A stretch of DNA of 19,536 bases from CAVDHB01 sp963608705 (lineage in GTDB: Bacteria; Bacteroidota; Bacteroidia; Bacteroidales; Bacteroidaceae), in assembly GCA_963608705.1 (NCBI GenBank), contig CAVDHB010000054.1, positions 1 through 19,536 on the forward strand. Reading direction: 5' to 3'. Position numbers and translations under genes: made by a program. Numbering within the stretch: the stretch's first letter is position 1; each line of letters opens with the position of its first letter. Of this stretch, positions 1 to 7,075 are shown piece by piece. Below the pieces are notes generated by a model, which saw nothing but the letters and a program-made list of their open reading frames with translations, had not been told where the DNA came from and made no database searches.

Positions 1-1
1 T

Positions 2-85
2 TTCTGCGGTGAGTTACAAGAGCTTATGCACCGTGCGGGAGATATGCTAAAAGAATACAATGATTATCCGCAATCGTACCACTAA
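2..85 (+). CDS. C-terminal fragment of an unrecognised protein (5' end outside window)
   Basis: A plus-strand reading frame is open from the window edge to TAA at 83-85 and encodes 27 residues. The first part (ELQELMHRAGDMLKEY) reads like a normal amphipathic helical protein end. The last eight residues (NDYPQSYH) and the stop codon are encoded by the left terminal inverted repeat of the MITE-like element that starts near 59. The annotated end may therefore differ from the ancestral one. I do not recognise the family and most of the gene is missing, so the reading rests on amino-acid plausibility alone. It could also be a chance open frame. Confidence 0.4.
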   Translation, partial: FCGELQELMHRAGDMLKEYNDYPQSYH

Positions 86-189
86 TCAACATTGTGTAGG
101 TAGAGACGCGATTCATCGCGTCTCTACTAGTTCCGTCGTTGTATCGCAACGTGCAAAACAGGAGAATGGTATGTTTGCGGATAATCATT
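59..189. mobile_element. MITE-like repeat element, copy A
   Basis: The element is about 131 bp long with terminal inverted repeats of 22 nt at 59-80 and 168-189, matching at 20 of 22 positions. Inside is a perfect 12-bp hairpin at 100-127 (stem GTAGAGACGCGA, loop TTCA) and a small 5-bp hairpin at 137-151 (CGTTG/CAACG). The left TIR and its inner flank recur, inverted, at 16423-16475 in copy B, and the hairpin recurs there twice. No transposase is encoded, so any mobility would need an enzyme supplied elsewhere. No clear target-site duplication could be read. The left TIR overlaps the 3' end of the flanking plus-strand gene. Alternatively it could be a REP/BIME-like intergenic repeat rather than a transposon derivative. 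Confidence 0.65.
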
Positions 190-342
190 AATGGGATTTG
201 GAAAGTTTCGGGTTGTTCTTTGAAGATATGGCTGTCCGTGATTTGAAAATATATACTGGAACGCTTGGAGGGGAAGTGTTGCATTCAGGGATAACGCAGG
301 ATTGGAATGTGATGCCATTATCCATTTTTCTGTGGTGGGATG

Positions 343-2961
343 CTAAATGTGCATGAATACGGACAGCAGGTAAGTGCGGGGGCGAAGGACATACACTTTG
401 TTGTAATTGGTAAGTCCGTCATAGAGCGAATACCCATAAGTGCGTTGGTTGAGCAGATTCTGTACAGAGAAACTGAATTCCATACCGTTTTTCAAGGCAT
501 AGAAAACAGAGGAGTCCATGAGGAATAGTTTCTTGTACAGCCCAGAGGACAGTTGATTACGGTAATGCTCCCCAGAGAAAGAGAGGTAAATACTTTTCGT
601 GAAGTAGAGATAGCCGGTGATTTGCTGCGAGAATGAACTGGTGCGGGAATGCGTGGACGCTTTATCGAGCTGTAGTTTCTCCTGGTTGTAAATCAAGTTG
701 TAGTCGAGACTGAGCCAAGACCAAGGACGTATACTTAAGTTGTAGCGTATTTTCCATGTATCCATCCGATAGGCGGAGGGAGTGTTGTTCTGCACCATGG
801 AACCTTTAAAATAGCTGTAGCGGGCAGTGAGAGAGGTCACTCCTTTCAGTCCTCTTATTCCTTTGCTGATTTTACCTTCCGCCATCCAGTCCTGTTCCCG
901 GCTGCTGTAAGGCAGGAAGGAGTTCAATATGTAGTCGCCTTGAAAAGTCCTCAAGGAGGTGCGGCTGTTTTCCGTCCAGTCTCTCATTACGTAGGCATGG
1001 AAGAACAGAGCCTGAAGCGGAATCTTGTAGGATAAATCCAGAAAGAGCGATTTCGTGGAGCCAGTGGTATAGTCCGTTAATCCTGTGGAGAGATTTCGGT
1101 AGTCACTCATTATCCATCCTCTGTAGAAATCTTGTTCTGATACATCTTCGGGAGAGATGTTTCCCGACAGTCCGATTTCAAATTGAGGGGTGGGTTTATA
1201 GTCTATGGTCAGGAGTGGTGAGATACGTACTTCATAATGCTGTTGGGTTTGGGTGTCTCCTTTTTCCTTGTAATAATAAGGTGCGAAGCTGACAGGAGCC
1301 GATAGCTGGACATGCCAGTCTCCTTGATTCAACTCTATTTCCGGCTGTCCGTATGCTTTTACATACGTCATGTGCAGTTGGTTTACAGGTACGCCCAAAC
1401 TGTCGGGTATTCCTGTAAGGTCACTGTGCATGCTGCGAGCCATCACTTTCAATCCCGCTTTTAGAGAGAGGGTGAAAGGACGCAGGTAGAAGCCGAGCCA
1501 GGTGTGGGTATGGCTGTAAAAAGCGGAGGTGGTCAGTTGTTGGAACTGTCGGTTGTCTGTCCTGTACACTTGCAGGCTCTGGGGATCAGTTTGGTAAGAG
1601 TTATAAGAATTGACGGAGAAAGTACGAACGCCTTTCCGTTTGAGCAGTTCGAAAAGATCGGAAACAAGAAAACGGGGTAGTTTCGCTTGTTGACGGTTCG
1701 GATAAGTGCCGTTTGTATTTATTTGTACATTGTCCCACTGCAAGTCGGTTGAAAGTTTATTACGCATATAGGCAGTCGGACCGTTTTTCGAATACACGAT
1801 GTCTGACGTGAGTCTGTGCGTATGGGTTTTCGCTTGCTCGTCCGCAGTGTTCAGAATGGTGGAATCGTTCAGGAAGTAAGCGGTAGATGTGAAAGAGGCT
1901 GAAGTCTGCCGATTATAAGAATAAGTCAGCTGTGCGGACAGGTCCGCGTCTTTTCCTAATGCCCACAAATTATTGGTCGTGGCGGAGAAAGTGCGGTTGA
2001 AACGCACTCTCTCGTCTCTTATGTCCGTAATGTTGTCTGGGGAGAGTCGGATATAATCTTGCAAGTGGTAGGTACTAGAGGAAAGTTTGTTGTCCGTTCC
2101 CAACGGTAGCCACTCGTTTTCTTTGGTCATGTCAGAACCCACGTTGTTGGTCTTGAATGTGCTGAGCGTTTGCAGCTTCTTTGTAAAGCGCATTAGCGTG
2201 GTTTCCCCATTCCATACGGTGGGGCTTATACCAGCTCCCGCTTTCAGCGTGCCAGAAATGTGTTCTTTGGCAGACGCTTTCAAGCGGATGTTGATAGCCG
2301 GGTCCTGTGAGAACGAGATTTTTTCCAAGGCCCGTATCGGCTGGTGGTTCTCCATCACCTCCACCGTGCTTACATCTTTTTGCTGGATGTTATTGGTGGC
2401 GATGCCGTACCGTCCTCCTAACATATCGTGTCCTTCGATATAGAAACGATTGATGTTTTTCCCGTTAAAGCGTATCTGCCCTTTCGATGACACTTCGATG
2501 CCTGGCATCTTTTTTAAGACATCCGCCAATGACTTGTCATGTATGTCGGCGAAGCTGGATACATTGTATTTTATGGTGTCACCTTGCTGACGGATGTCGG
2601 GAGCTTTGATAAGTACTTCTCGCAGCACGGTGGCTTTCTCCGTCATGGTGATATGACGGGTATCCGCCGTCTTGTTCAGCGGAAGGGTGACGGTAGAGTA
2701 ATTCATGAGAGAGAAACGCAGTATTCCTTGGGTGGGTCTCTTTTTCAGTGTCAGCGTGTACTTCCCCTCTTGGGTGGTGTGGGTAAATTGGATGATTTTA
2801 CCGTTATCTGTCAAGGAGACCAGTGCGCCCGCTATCGGCGTGCCTTTTATCTTGTCTGTGACAGTGCCACTCAAGGTGTCTGTCACTTCCTGCGCTTGAA
2901 GCGGGAAGTGACAGAAAGTGCCGGATACGAATAAGCCCATCAAAAGAAATTTTCCCCTCAT
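343..2961 (-). CDS. TonB-receptor-like outer-membrane beta-barrel protein with carboxypeptidase-regulatory-like N-terminal domain
   Basis: The 872-residue protein starts with a signal peptide ending near residue 24 (..FPLQAQ). Residues ~28-110 look like a carboxypeptidase-D regulatory-like beta-sandwich (LSGTVTDKIKGTPIAGALVSL). Residues ~115-230 resemble a plug domain (ADVLKKMPGIEVSSKGQIRF and YIEGHDMLGGRYGI). A long region rich in aromatic residues and alternating beta-strands follows, typical of an outer-membrane barrel. It is shorter than most SusC-type receptors (about 1,000 residues), I see no SusD partner nearby, and no convincing TonB box. The start codon lies one base after the stop of the preceding gene, so it is the last gene of the GLPGLI operon. 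In Bacteroidota such proteins often accompany GLPGLI genes, but the substrate is unknown. It may transport something or act as a structural or secretion partner. Confidence 0.85.
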   Translation of the reverse strand: MRGKFLLMGLFVSGTFCHFPLQAQEVTDTLSGTVTDKIKGTPIAGALVSLTDNGKIIQFTHTTQEGKYTLTLKKRPTQGILRFSLMNYSTVTLPLNKTADTRHITMTEKATVLREVLIKAPDIRQQGDTIKYNVSSFADIHDKSLADVLKKMPGIEVSSKGQIRFNGKNINRFYIEGHDMLGGRYGIATNNIQQKDVSTVEVMENHQPIRALEKISFSQDPAINIRLKASAKEHISGTLKAGAGISPTVWNGETTLMRFTKKLQTLSTFKTNNVGSDMTKENEWLPLGTDNKLSSSTYHLQDYIRLSPDNITDIRDERVRFNRTFSATTNNLWALGKDADLSAQLTYSYNRQTSASFTSTAYFLNDSTILNTADEQAKTHTHRLTSDIVYSKNGPTAYMRNKLSTDLQWDNVQINTNGTYPNRQQAKLPRFLVSDLFELLKRKGVRTFSVNSYNSYQTDPQSLQVYRTDNRQFQQLTTSAFYSHTHTWLGFYLRPFTLSLKAGLKVMARSMHSDLTGIPDSLGVPVNQLHMTYVKAYGQPEIELNQGDWHVQLSAPVSFAPYYYKEKGDTQTQQHYEVRISPLLTIDYKPTPQFEIGLSGNISPEDVSEQDFYRGWIMSDYRNLSTGLTDYTTGSTKSLFLDLSYKIPLQALFFHAYVMRDWTENSRTSLRTFQGDYILNSFLPYSSREQDWMAEGKISKGIRGLKGVTSLTARYSYFKGSMVQNNTPSAYRMDTWKIRYNLSIRPWSWLSLDYNLIYNQEKLQLDKASTHSRTSSFSQQITGYLYFTKSIYLSFSGEHYRNQLSSGLYKKLFLMDSSVFYALKNGMEFSFSVQNLLNQRTYGYSLYDGLTNYNKVYVLRPRTYLLSVFMHI

Positions 2962-2962
2962 G

Positions 2963-3622
2963 TTATTTTTTTGTTTTTAAAAAAAACATCTTGGAACTTA
3001 CTCGTGTATAAAGTCCTTCGGGCAAAGTGTTGTTTCCCATGTCTCCTTGTAATATAAAGGAGAAAGGTGTTTGGTAGATGAAACGGATTTTTCTGCCATC
3101 TGTGGTTTTCCACACCAGCTTGTCCTTGCCTTTTATACGGGCAGCTTGAGTTTTTTCCAATTTTTGTTGGTGGATGATTATCACACTCGCCTCGTCTCCT
3201 TCTGGACTGATAAAGAAGCCGTTCTCGAAATGAGTGCTTCCTTTCGGCGCATAGAGTCCTCGGAATATATCAGTGGCACCGTTGGGGGTGATACGGATGG
3301 TGTCAGGAAGTCCCTTGCTCACGTCAATGATATGGGGCTGAATATCACCGTATCCTAAAAACTGGATTGTTTGGATAGATTTGTAATTGCGAAATGTGAT
3401 AGCGCCTGTTGAATCGGTAATAAAGAATCCTCTTCTGAGTACGGATTTATTAATGTTCTGGTTCGCTTTGTTCTTGCAAGCTATCATATCTCCGTAAGGC
3501 TCGCCTCGTAGCGTTTCCATGAACTGTACTCTTTTGGCTTCTTGTGCGTATAAAGGGTGGAGGCATACTTCCAGTAGACACACCACTAAACTTAGTGTTA
3601 TCCTGTTCATTTTGTGATTCAT
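2963..3622 (-). CDS. Secreted hypothetical protein in the GLPGLI operon
   Basis: This 219-residue protein has an N-terminal signal peptide (hydrophobic ..ITLSLVVCLLEVCLHPLYAQ), so it should reach the periplasm or cell surface. I do not recognise a named family. Residues ~30-115 (FFITDSTGAITFRNYKSIQT, then FLGYGDIQPHIIDVS) have a strand pattern loosely like the regulatory beta-sandwich of SusC-type proteins; this is inference only. The ATG overlaps the TGA of the upstream GLPGLI gene (ATGA), which suggests translational coupling. A second ATG four codons in (3610) gives an equally good signal peptide. The next gene follows after one base. Its position between a GLPGLI protein and an outer-membrane barrel suggests it acts with them in the envelope. 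Confidence 0.75.
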   Translation of the reverse strand: MNHKMNRITLSLVVCLLEVCLHPLYAQEAKRVQFMETLRGEPYGDMIACKNKANQNINKSVLRRGFFITDSTGAITFRNYKSIQTIQFLGYGDIQPHIIDVSKGLPDTIRITPNGATDIFRGLYAPKGSTHFENGFFISPEGDEASVIIIHQQKLEKTQAARIKGKDKLVWKTTDGRKIRFIYQTPFSFILQGDMGNNTLPEGLYTRVSSKMFFLKTKK

Positions 3623-4440
3623 TTTTCTATTTCTATATTTTTCGGATGGTGGGGATAGTTGCCTTTTCCTGTGGACATCATCATCCCGGCGTTCTCCATT
3701 TCTGCATTGGAGATAGCTTCTTCGTTCTGCTTACCTTTTTTGAAGGTGCGGATATTTATTTTTTTCGTTTTTCGGTATTGATAGAAATAAAGGGGAGACA
3801 GGTCGTGGGTCTTTATCCCTTTGGCCGTAAAACGGTAAAATTGTTTGCTGTCGTACACGTCAAGAATAAGTCCGGGAAGTCCGTTGAATTTCCAAGGACC
3901 CTCGCTGATAGGTATCTCCTGTGTGAACCAGGCGACGTAATGTCTTCCCGCAAAGTCGCATTCTGCCTGTTGGCAATGGTAGCCCAGAATGGTTCTTGTG
4001 GAATCTTTCAATTGCCAGTTTTGCGGTTTATACGTATCTTCATAGCGGTAATAGGTCATGCCGATATTGTCTGTAATCGTGATTTTCCCCGCAGGATAAT
4101 TTTTGTAAAAGTATTGAGAGAATGAGGTACGAGGCAGTGGCATGGAGTTATACTGTCTGCTTCGGATAGCCTGCACCATCATTCTTCCCCATTCGTTTTG
4201 TCCGTTGGGCGTGCATTGCAGGGAATCTCTGAACAAGCCCTTCCAGTTCAGAAACTCGCTGTGCTTTTTCCCAATGCGTAATAATCCGGGATCTTCTCTC
4301 CATTGGTTACGGCTCAGCGTGTCCCATTGTTCTTTGATTGCGTATTGACATTCCAGTTGGGCTGGCTCCAGCAACAGATGTCGCTGTGCGTGGAGTGCAA
4401 AGGGAGTCAAGCAAAACAGCATTAAGATGATTTTGTGCAT
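3619..4440 (-). CDS. GLPGLI family protein (secreted)
   Basis: The 273-residue protein contains the family-naming motif in the stretch GPWKFNGLPGLILDVYD. The start was placed at the ATG at 4440, which begins a clean signal peptide (MHKIILMLFCLTPFALHAQ). An in-frame ATG at 4479 would add 13 polar residues before it and is less likely. Conserved-looking stretches include ITDNIGMTYYRYEDTY, TILGYHCQQAECDFAGR and YVAWFTQEIPISEGP. The family is widespread in Bacteroidota, is exported, and has no established biochemical function that I know of. The gene is first of a tight three-gene unit with the hypothetical protein (4-base overlap) and the barrel protein. A 150-bp gap separates it from the small ORF upstream. 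Confidence 0.9.
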   Translation of the reverse strand: MHKIILMLFCLTPFALHAQRHLLLEPAQLECQYAIKEQWDTLSRNQWREDPGLLRIGKKHSEFLNWKGLFRDSLQCTPNGQNEWGRMMVQAIRSRQYNSMPLPRTSFSQYFYKNYPAGKITITDNIGMTYYRYEDTYKPQNWQLKDSTRTILGYHCQQAECDFAGRHYVAWFTQEIPISEGPWKFNGLPGLILDVYDSKQFYRFTAKGIKTHDLSPLYFYQYRKTKKINIRTFKKGKQNEEAISNAEMENAGMMMSTGKGNYPHHPKNIEIEK

Positions 4441-4591
4441 GGTTGTTTGTCTTAAAAGGTTATACCAGTTGGCTGGCATAACCTCTTTGTTTGATTTGAT
4501 AGTGAAACTAGTTATATGAGATAATGTAAATCATTAAGATTGTATATGTCTGGCAGGAGATGAAAATTTAGAAAAACAAGAGGTGTCTTGT

Positions 4592-4717
4592 CTATGTGAA
4601 GTCGTTTTCATATTCTTTAGCAAACTCCTGTTTTGAGTAGTAAACCATCTCTTCAAAAGAGAATAAAATCTGGTTACCTATCTCTTGTGACATGAACTCT
4701 CTTTGTATTTCTTTCAT
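4592..4717 (-). CDS. Small hypothetical protein, 41 residues
   Basis: An ATG-started frame of 41 codons ends in TAG at 4592. The product is charged and rich in Glu, Phe and Tyr (starts MKEIQREFMSQEIGNQILFS, ends EFAKEYENDFT), with no signal peptide or membrane span. A Bacteroidota-type promoter (CTTG-N20-TACTTTTG, 4740-4771) sits just upstream, giving a leader of roughly 15 nt. The composition is much more protein-like than the surrounding AT-rich DNA. It lies ahead of the GLPGLI operon on the same strand with no terminator visible between them, so it could be its first gene. It could act as a leader or regulatory peptide. No family is recognised. Confidence 0.5.
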   Translation of the reverse strand: MKEIQREFMSQEIGNQILFSFEEMVYYSKQEFAKEYENDFT

Positions 4718-4739
4718 CTATACTTGTTTTATTTCGTTG

Positions 4740-4771
4740 CAAAAGTAGCATGACTATATGAAATAAGCAAG
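4740..4771 (-). promoter_or_regulatory. Putative promoter for the small ORF / GLPGLI operon
   Basis: Read on the minus strand, a -7 box TACTTTTG (4740-4747, consensus TAnnTTTG) is preceded after 20 nt by CTTG (4768-4771), one mismatch from the -33 consensus TTTG. No other match was seen between here and the GLPGLI start at 4440. Confidence 0.55.
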
Positions 4772-5082
4772 ATTTAATGGTTAAATTGGATAAAATAGTA
4801 AGATGACGATGAGACTGGTATATTTCATGGATGTGTGAAAATAATATTTTTGATGTAGTAAACGTCTAAATTTGAAGAGGCTTTTCTTTTATGGAGATAG
4901 GGACATTGATAAAACTGCATTTTACTGTAGATAATCATAGAGGGAAAAGTTGTATTAACTTCAACAAAGACCGTCGCTTACGCGGACTGAAAAATAGTTC
5001 CTTGTCAATCTTTATGCCTATGACAAGTCGTTGAGGATAATATCAGGGCTTGTTTTTTCAACGTGTATTAGTAAGTTTTTAC
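4772..5082. other. AT-rich intergenic region, no confident gene
   Basis: This stretch lies between the promoter of the GLPGLI unit and the hairpin after the DXS-like gene. It holds no recognisable RNA gene. A 47-codon plus-strand frame (4891-5034, ATG to TGA) is the only candidate. It has no matching promoter and an unremarkable composition, so I do not call it a gene. Confidence 0.4.
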
Positions 5083-5124
5083 TCTAATGCTCCACTTGCG
5101 TGGGTTTGCAAGTGGAGCATTAGA
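5083..5124 (-). terminator. Hairpin terminator after the DXS-like gene
   Basis: A 17-bp perfect inverted repeat (arms 5083-5099 and 5108-5124, stem sequence CTAATGCTCCACTTGC plus one pair) encloses an 8-nt loop. It sits 8 bp beyond the stop codon of the minus-strand gene. The T-tract on that strand is weak, so termination may depend on the stem or the hairpin may protect the mRNA 3' end. Confidence 0.65.
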
Positions 5125-5132
5125 ATGAAATA

Positions 5133-6890
5133 TCAGTCACGCAATGTGTGCAGAATGTCCGCCGTGATTTGCGCTTCCGTCAAGTGGTTCTCTTCTAAGA
5201 AAGTCGTTGGGTCAAAGCGGTCGGCAAACTGTTTCTTGCCTCCGAAGTTGAGTACTTTCATGGAGGTGGAGCCGTAGAAACGGGAGACTTTCTCTCCGAA
5301 TCCGCCTTCGATACATCCGTCTTCCAAAGTGGCCACTATCGTGTGTTCAGCACGAAGTGTCTCCAACATGGGTATATCCAATTCGGAATAGCAGCGGGGA
5401 TTGATGAGAGTGGCATCCACTCCGTTTTCTTTTAGCAACACTGCCACCTTTTGCGCTTTGGCGTAGAATGTGCCTAAACCGAGTAAGGCCACTTCTTTCC
5501 CTTGACGAGTCACTTTGTAATGTGGCTTGCTATAGTCTTCAGACGGTTTGAAAGAGGCATCGTGTACGGGAGTCAACGGTACTCGGATGACTACGTGATG
5601 GTCATTTTGCCGCATGGCCCAGGCGAGCATATCGAAATATTCCTCCGTGGAGGTCGGTGCCAGACAAAGAAGGTTGGGGATGTTCGAGAGCAAGGGGATG
5701 TCGAACCAGCACAGGTGGGTCACATCGTTCATCACGGTCAGTCCAGCCCAGTGTACCAAGATGACGGCTGGATTGTGGGTGTTGATGCACAAATCTTGGG
5801 AGAGTTGGTCGTATGCCCTTTGGATGAAGGTGCTGACGAAGTTCAGCACTGGACGTGCGCCAGCCTTGGCCATACCGCTGCCCATAGCCACAGCTTGTTC
5901 TTCGGCTATACCTACGTCTACATATTGTGAACCAGCCTGTTTGCGTCGATCAGGTGTGAAACCGAAGATGGACGGCGTGGCGGCGTTGATGACACAGACG
6001 GTCGGGTCTTCCTTCATGCGTTGCAGCAAGTATCTGGCCGTGAGGTCTCCCATGCTGTCTCCTTCCATGGGATGTAGCAGCTCTCCTGTTTCCGTGTTGA
6101 ACGGTTGTCTGTAATGGTATGTTTCCTTATCCGCTTCAGCCGGGGCATAGCCTTTTCCTTTCACGGTGTTTATGTGCACCACTACGGGATGGTCGATGTC
6201 TTTCACCTCCTTGAATGTGTCAATAAGAGAGGCGATGTCATTTCCGTCCGCCACATAGCGGTAGTCGAAGCCCATGGCCTTGAAGAGATTGCATGCTGCT
6301 TTCCCCTCGGTTTCTCTCAACGTTTGCAGGTTGGCGTAGATGCCACCGTGGTTCTCGGCGATGGACATTTGGTTATCGTTTACCACGATAATGAAGTTGG
6401 AGTGCAATGTGGCGGCGAAGTCGAAACCCTCAAACGCTTCTCCTCCGCTCAGCGATCCGTCTCCGATAATGGCGATGATATTTTCTTTTTCTCCTTTCAG
6501 GTCGCGGGATTTGGCCAGTCCGCTGGCCAGACTGACAGAGGTCGATGTGTGGCCGATGATGAAGTGGTCGTGCGGGCTTTCGGACGGTTCGGAATAGCCG
6601 GATACCTCGTCATATTCTTGCGGAAATAGGAAGGCGTTCTTTCGTCCAGTCAGCATCTTGTGGGGATAAGTCTGGTGTGAGACATCGAACACAAACTTGT
6701 CTTTGGGGGAGTTGAAGACATAGTGCAGGGCGATGGTAGCTTCCACCATACCGAAATTGGGGCCGAAGTGTCCACCGTGTGCGCTGATTTTGGAGAGTAA
6801 CGCTGTGCGTATCTCCGTGGCTAATGTCTGAAGTTGAGGCAGGGAAAGGCGTTTCACGTCTTCCGGACCTTGGATGTTTTCTATGTACAT
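5133..6890 (-). CDS. 1-deoxy-D-xylulose-5-phosphate synthase-like (TPP-dependent transketolase family), divergent paralog
   Basis: The 585-residue protein has the DXS/transketolase layout. An N-terminal TPP-binding half carries HGGH (~38-41), GHTSTS and GDGSLSGGEAFEG (D144) with NDNQMSIAEN (~171-180). The pyrimidine-binding half carries DVGIAEEQAV with the catalytic Glu at ~330. H259 (TYHYRQPF) and H392 (NDVTH) are kept. It is shorter than canonical DXS (about 620-640). Two arginines that bind the glyceraldehyde-3-phosphate phosphate in E. coli DXS (R398 in DRAG and R478 in YPRG, numbering from memory) are replaced here (HWAG, RVPLT). The true substrate may therefore not be G3P. ATG at 6890 is chosen because the upstream in-frame TTG at 6920 lies inside the -7 box. 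It appears monocistronic, with a promoter upstream and a hairpin downstream. Confidence 0.8.
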   Translation of the reverse strand: MYIENIQGPEDVKRLSLPQLQTLATEIRTALLSKISAHGGHFGPNFGMVEATIALHYVFNSPKDKFVFDVSHQTYPHKMLTGRKNAFLFPQEYDEVSGYSEPSESPHDHFIIGHTSTSVSLASGLAKSRDLKGEKENIIAIIGDGSLSGGEAFEGFDFAATLHSNFIIVVNDNQMSIAENHGGIYANLQTLRETEGKAACNLFKAMGFDYRYVADGNDIASLIDTFKEVKDIDHPVVVHINTVKGKGYAPAEADKETYHYRQPFNTETGELLHPMEGDSMGDLTARYLLQRMKEDPTVCVINAATPSIFGFTPDRRKQAGSQYVDVGIAEEQAVAMGSGMAKAGARPVLNFVSTFIQRAYDQLSQDLCINTHNPAVILVHWAGLTVMNDVTHLCWFDIPLLSNIPNLLCLAPTSTEEYFDMLAWAMRQNDHHVVIRVPLTPVHDASFKPSEDYSKPHYKVTRQGKEVALLGLGTFYAKAQKVAVLLKENGVDATLINPRCYSELDIPMLETLRAEHTIVATLEDGCIEGGFGEKVSRFYGSTSMKVLNFGGKKQFADRFDPTTFLEENHLTEAQITADILHTLRD

Positions 6891-6917
6891 ACGATGTTCT
6901 TTTTTCTTGTCTGTGTG

Positions 6918-6925
6918 CAAAGGTA
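6918..6925 (-). promoter_or_regulatory. Putative -7 box for the DXS-like gene
   Basis: TACCTTTG on the minus strand matches TAnnTTTG and lies 27 bp upstream of the chosen ATG. No good -33 TTTG is visible at the usual distance, so this is a partial promoter match. Confidence 0.45.
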
Positions 6926-6994
6926 CGGTTTTTCTGTCATTGTGGCTTATACGGATTACGGTAAGTCAAACCATTTTTACTGGGACGGAGATAC

Positions 6995-7037
6995 GAAAAA
7001 GGGACTTCATGGTGTCGCACCGTGGAGTCCCTTTTTC
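6995..7037 (-). terminator. Rho-independent-type terminator after the zinc-ribbon gene
   Basis: Arms 6995-7012 and 7020-7037 form an 18-bp stem: 11 perfect pairs (GAAAAAGGGAC) followed by seven that include two wobble or mismatched pairs. The loop is 7 nt. The A- and T-rich outer stem gives a U-tract on the minus strand. It lies about 40 bp past the stop of the zinc-ribbon gene and upstream of the next promoter. Confidence 0.7.
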
Positions 7038-7075
7038 TCTCACGCCATAGGCATGAGGTCTTTTATTGATAGCTA

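Noticed and set aside
24..318. Two overlapping minus-strand frames of 86 and 63 codons around copy A
   Set aside because: They run through the terminal repeats and hairpin of the element, have no promoter box, no family resemblance and unremarkable composition.
2087..2934. Long plus-strand frames inside the barrel gene
   Set aside because: They are antisense shadows of a clearly coding minus-strand gene with signal peptide and domain structure.
4440..4479. Upstream ATG start for the GLPGLI protein
   Set aside because: It would place 13 mostly polar residues before an otherwise standard signal peptide.
4891..5034. 47-codon plus-strand ORF in the gap before the DXS-like gene
   Set aside because: ATG and TGA are present, but there is no promoter match and no recognisable similarity. 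Chance open frame is the simpler reading.
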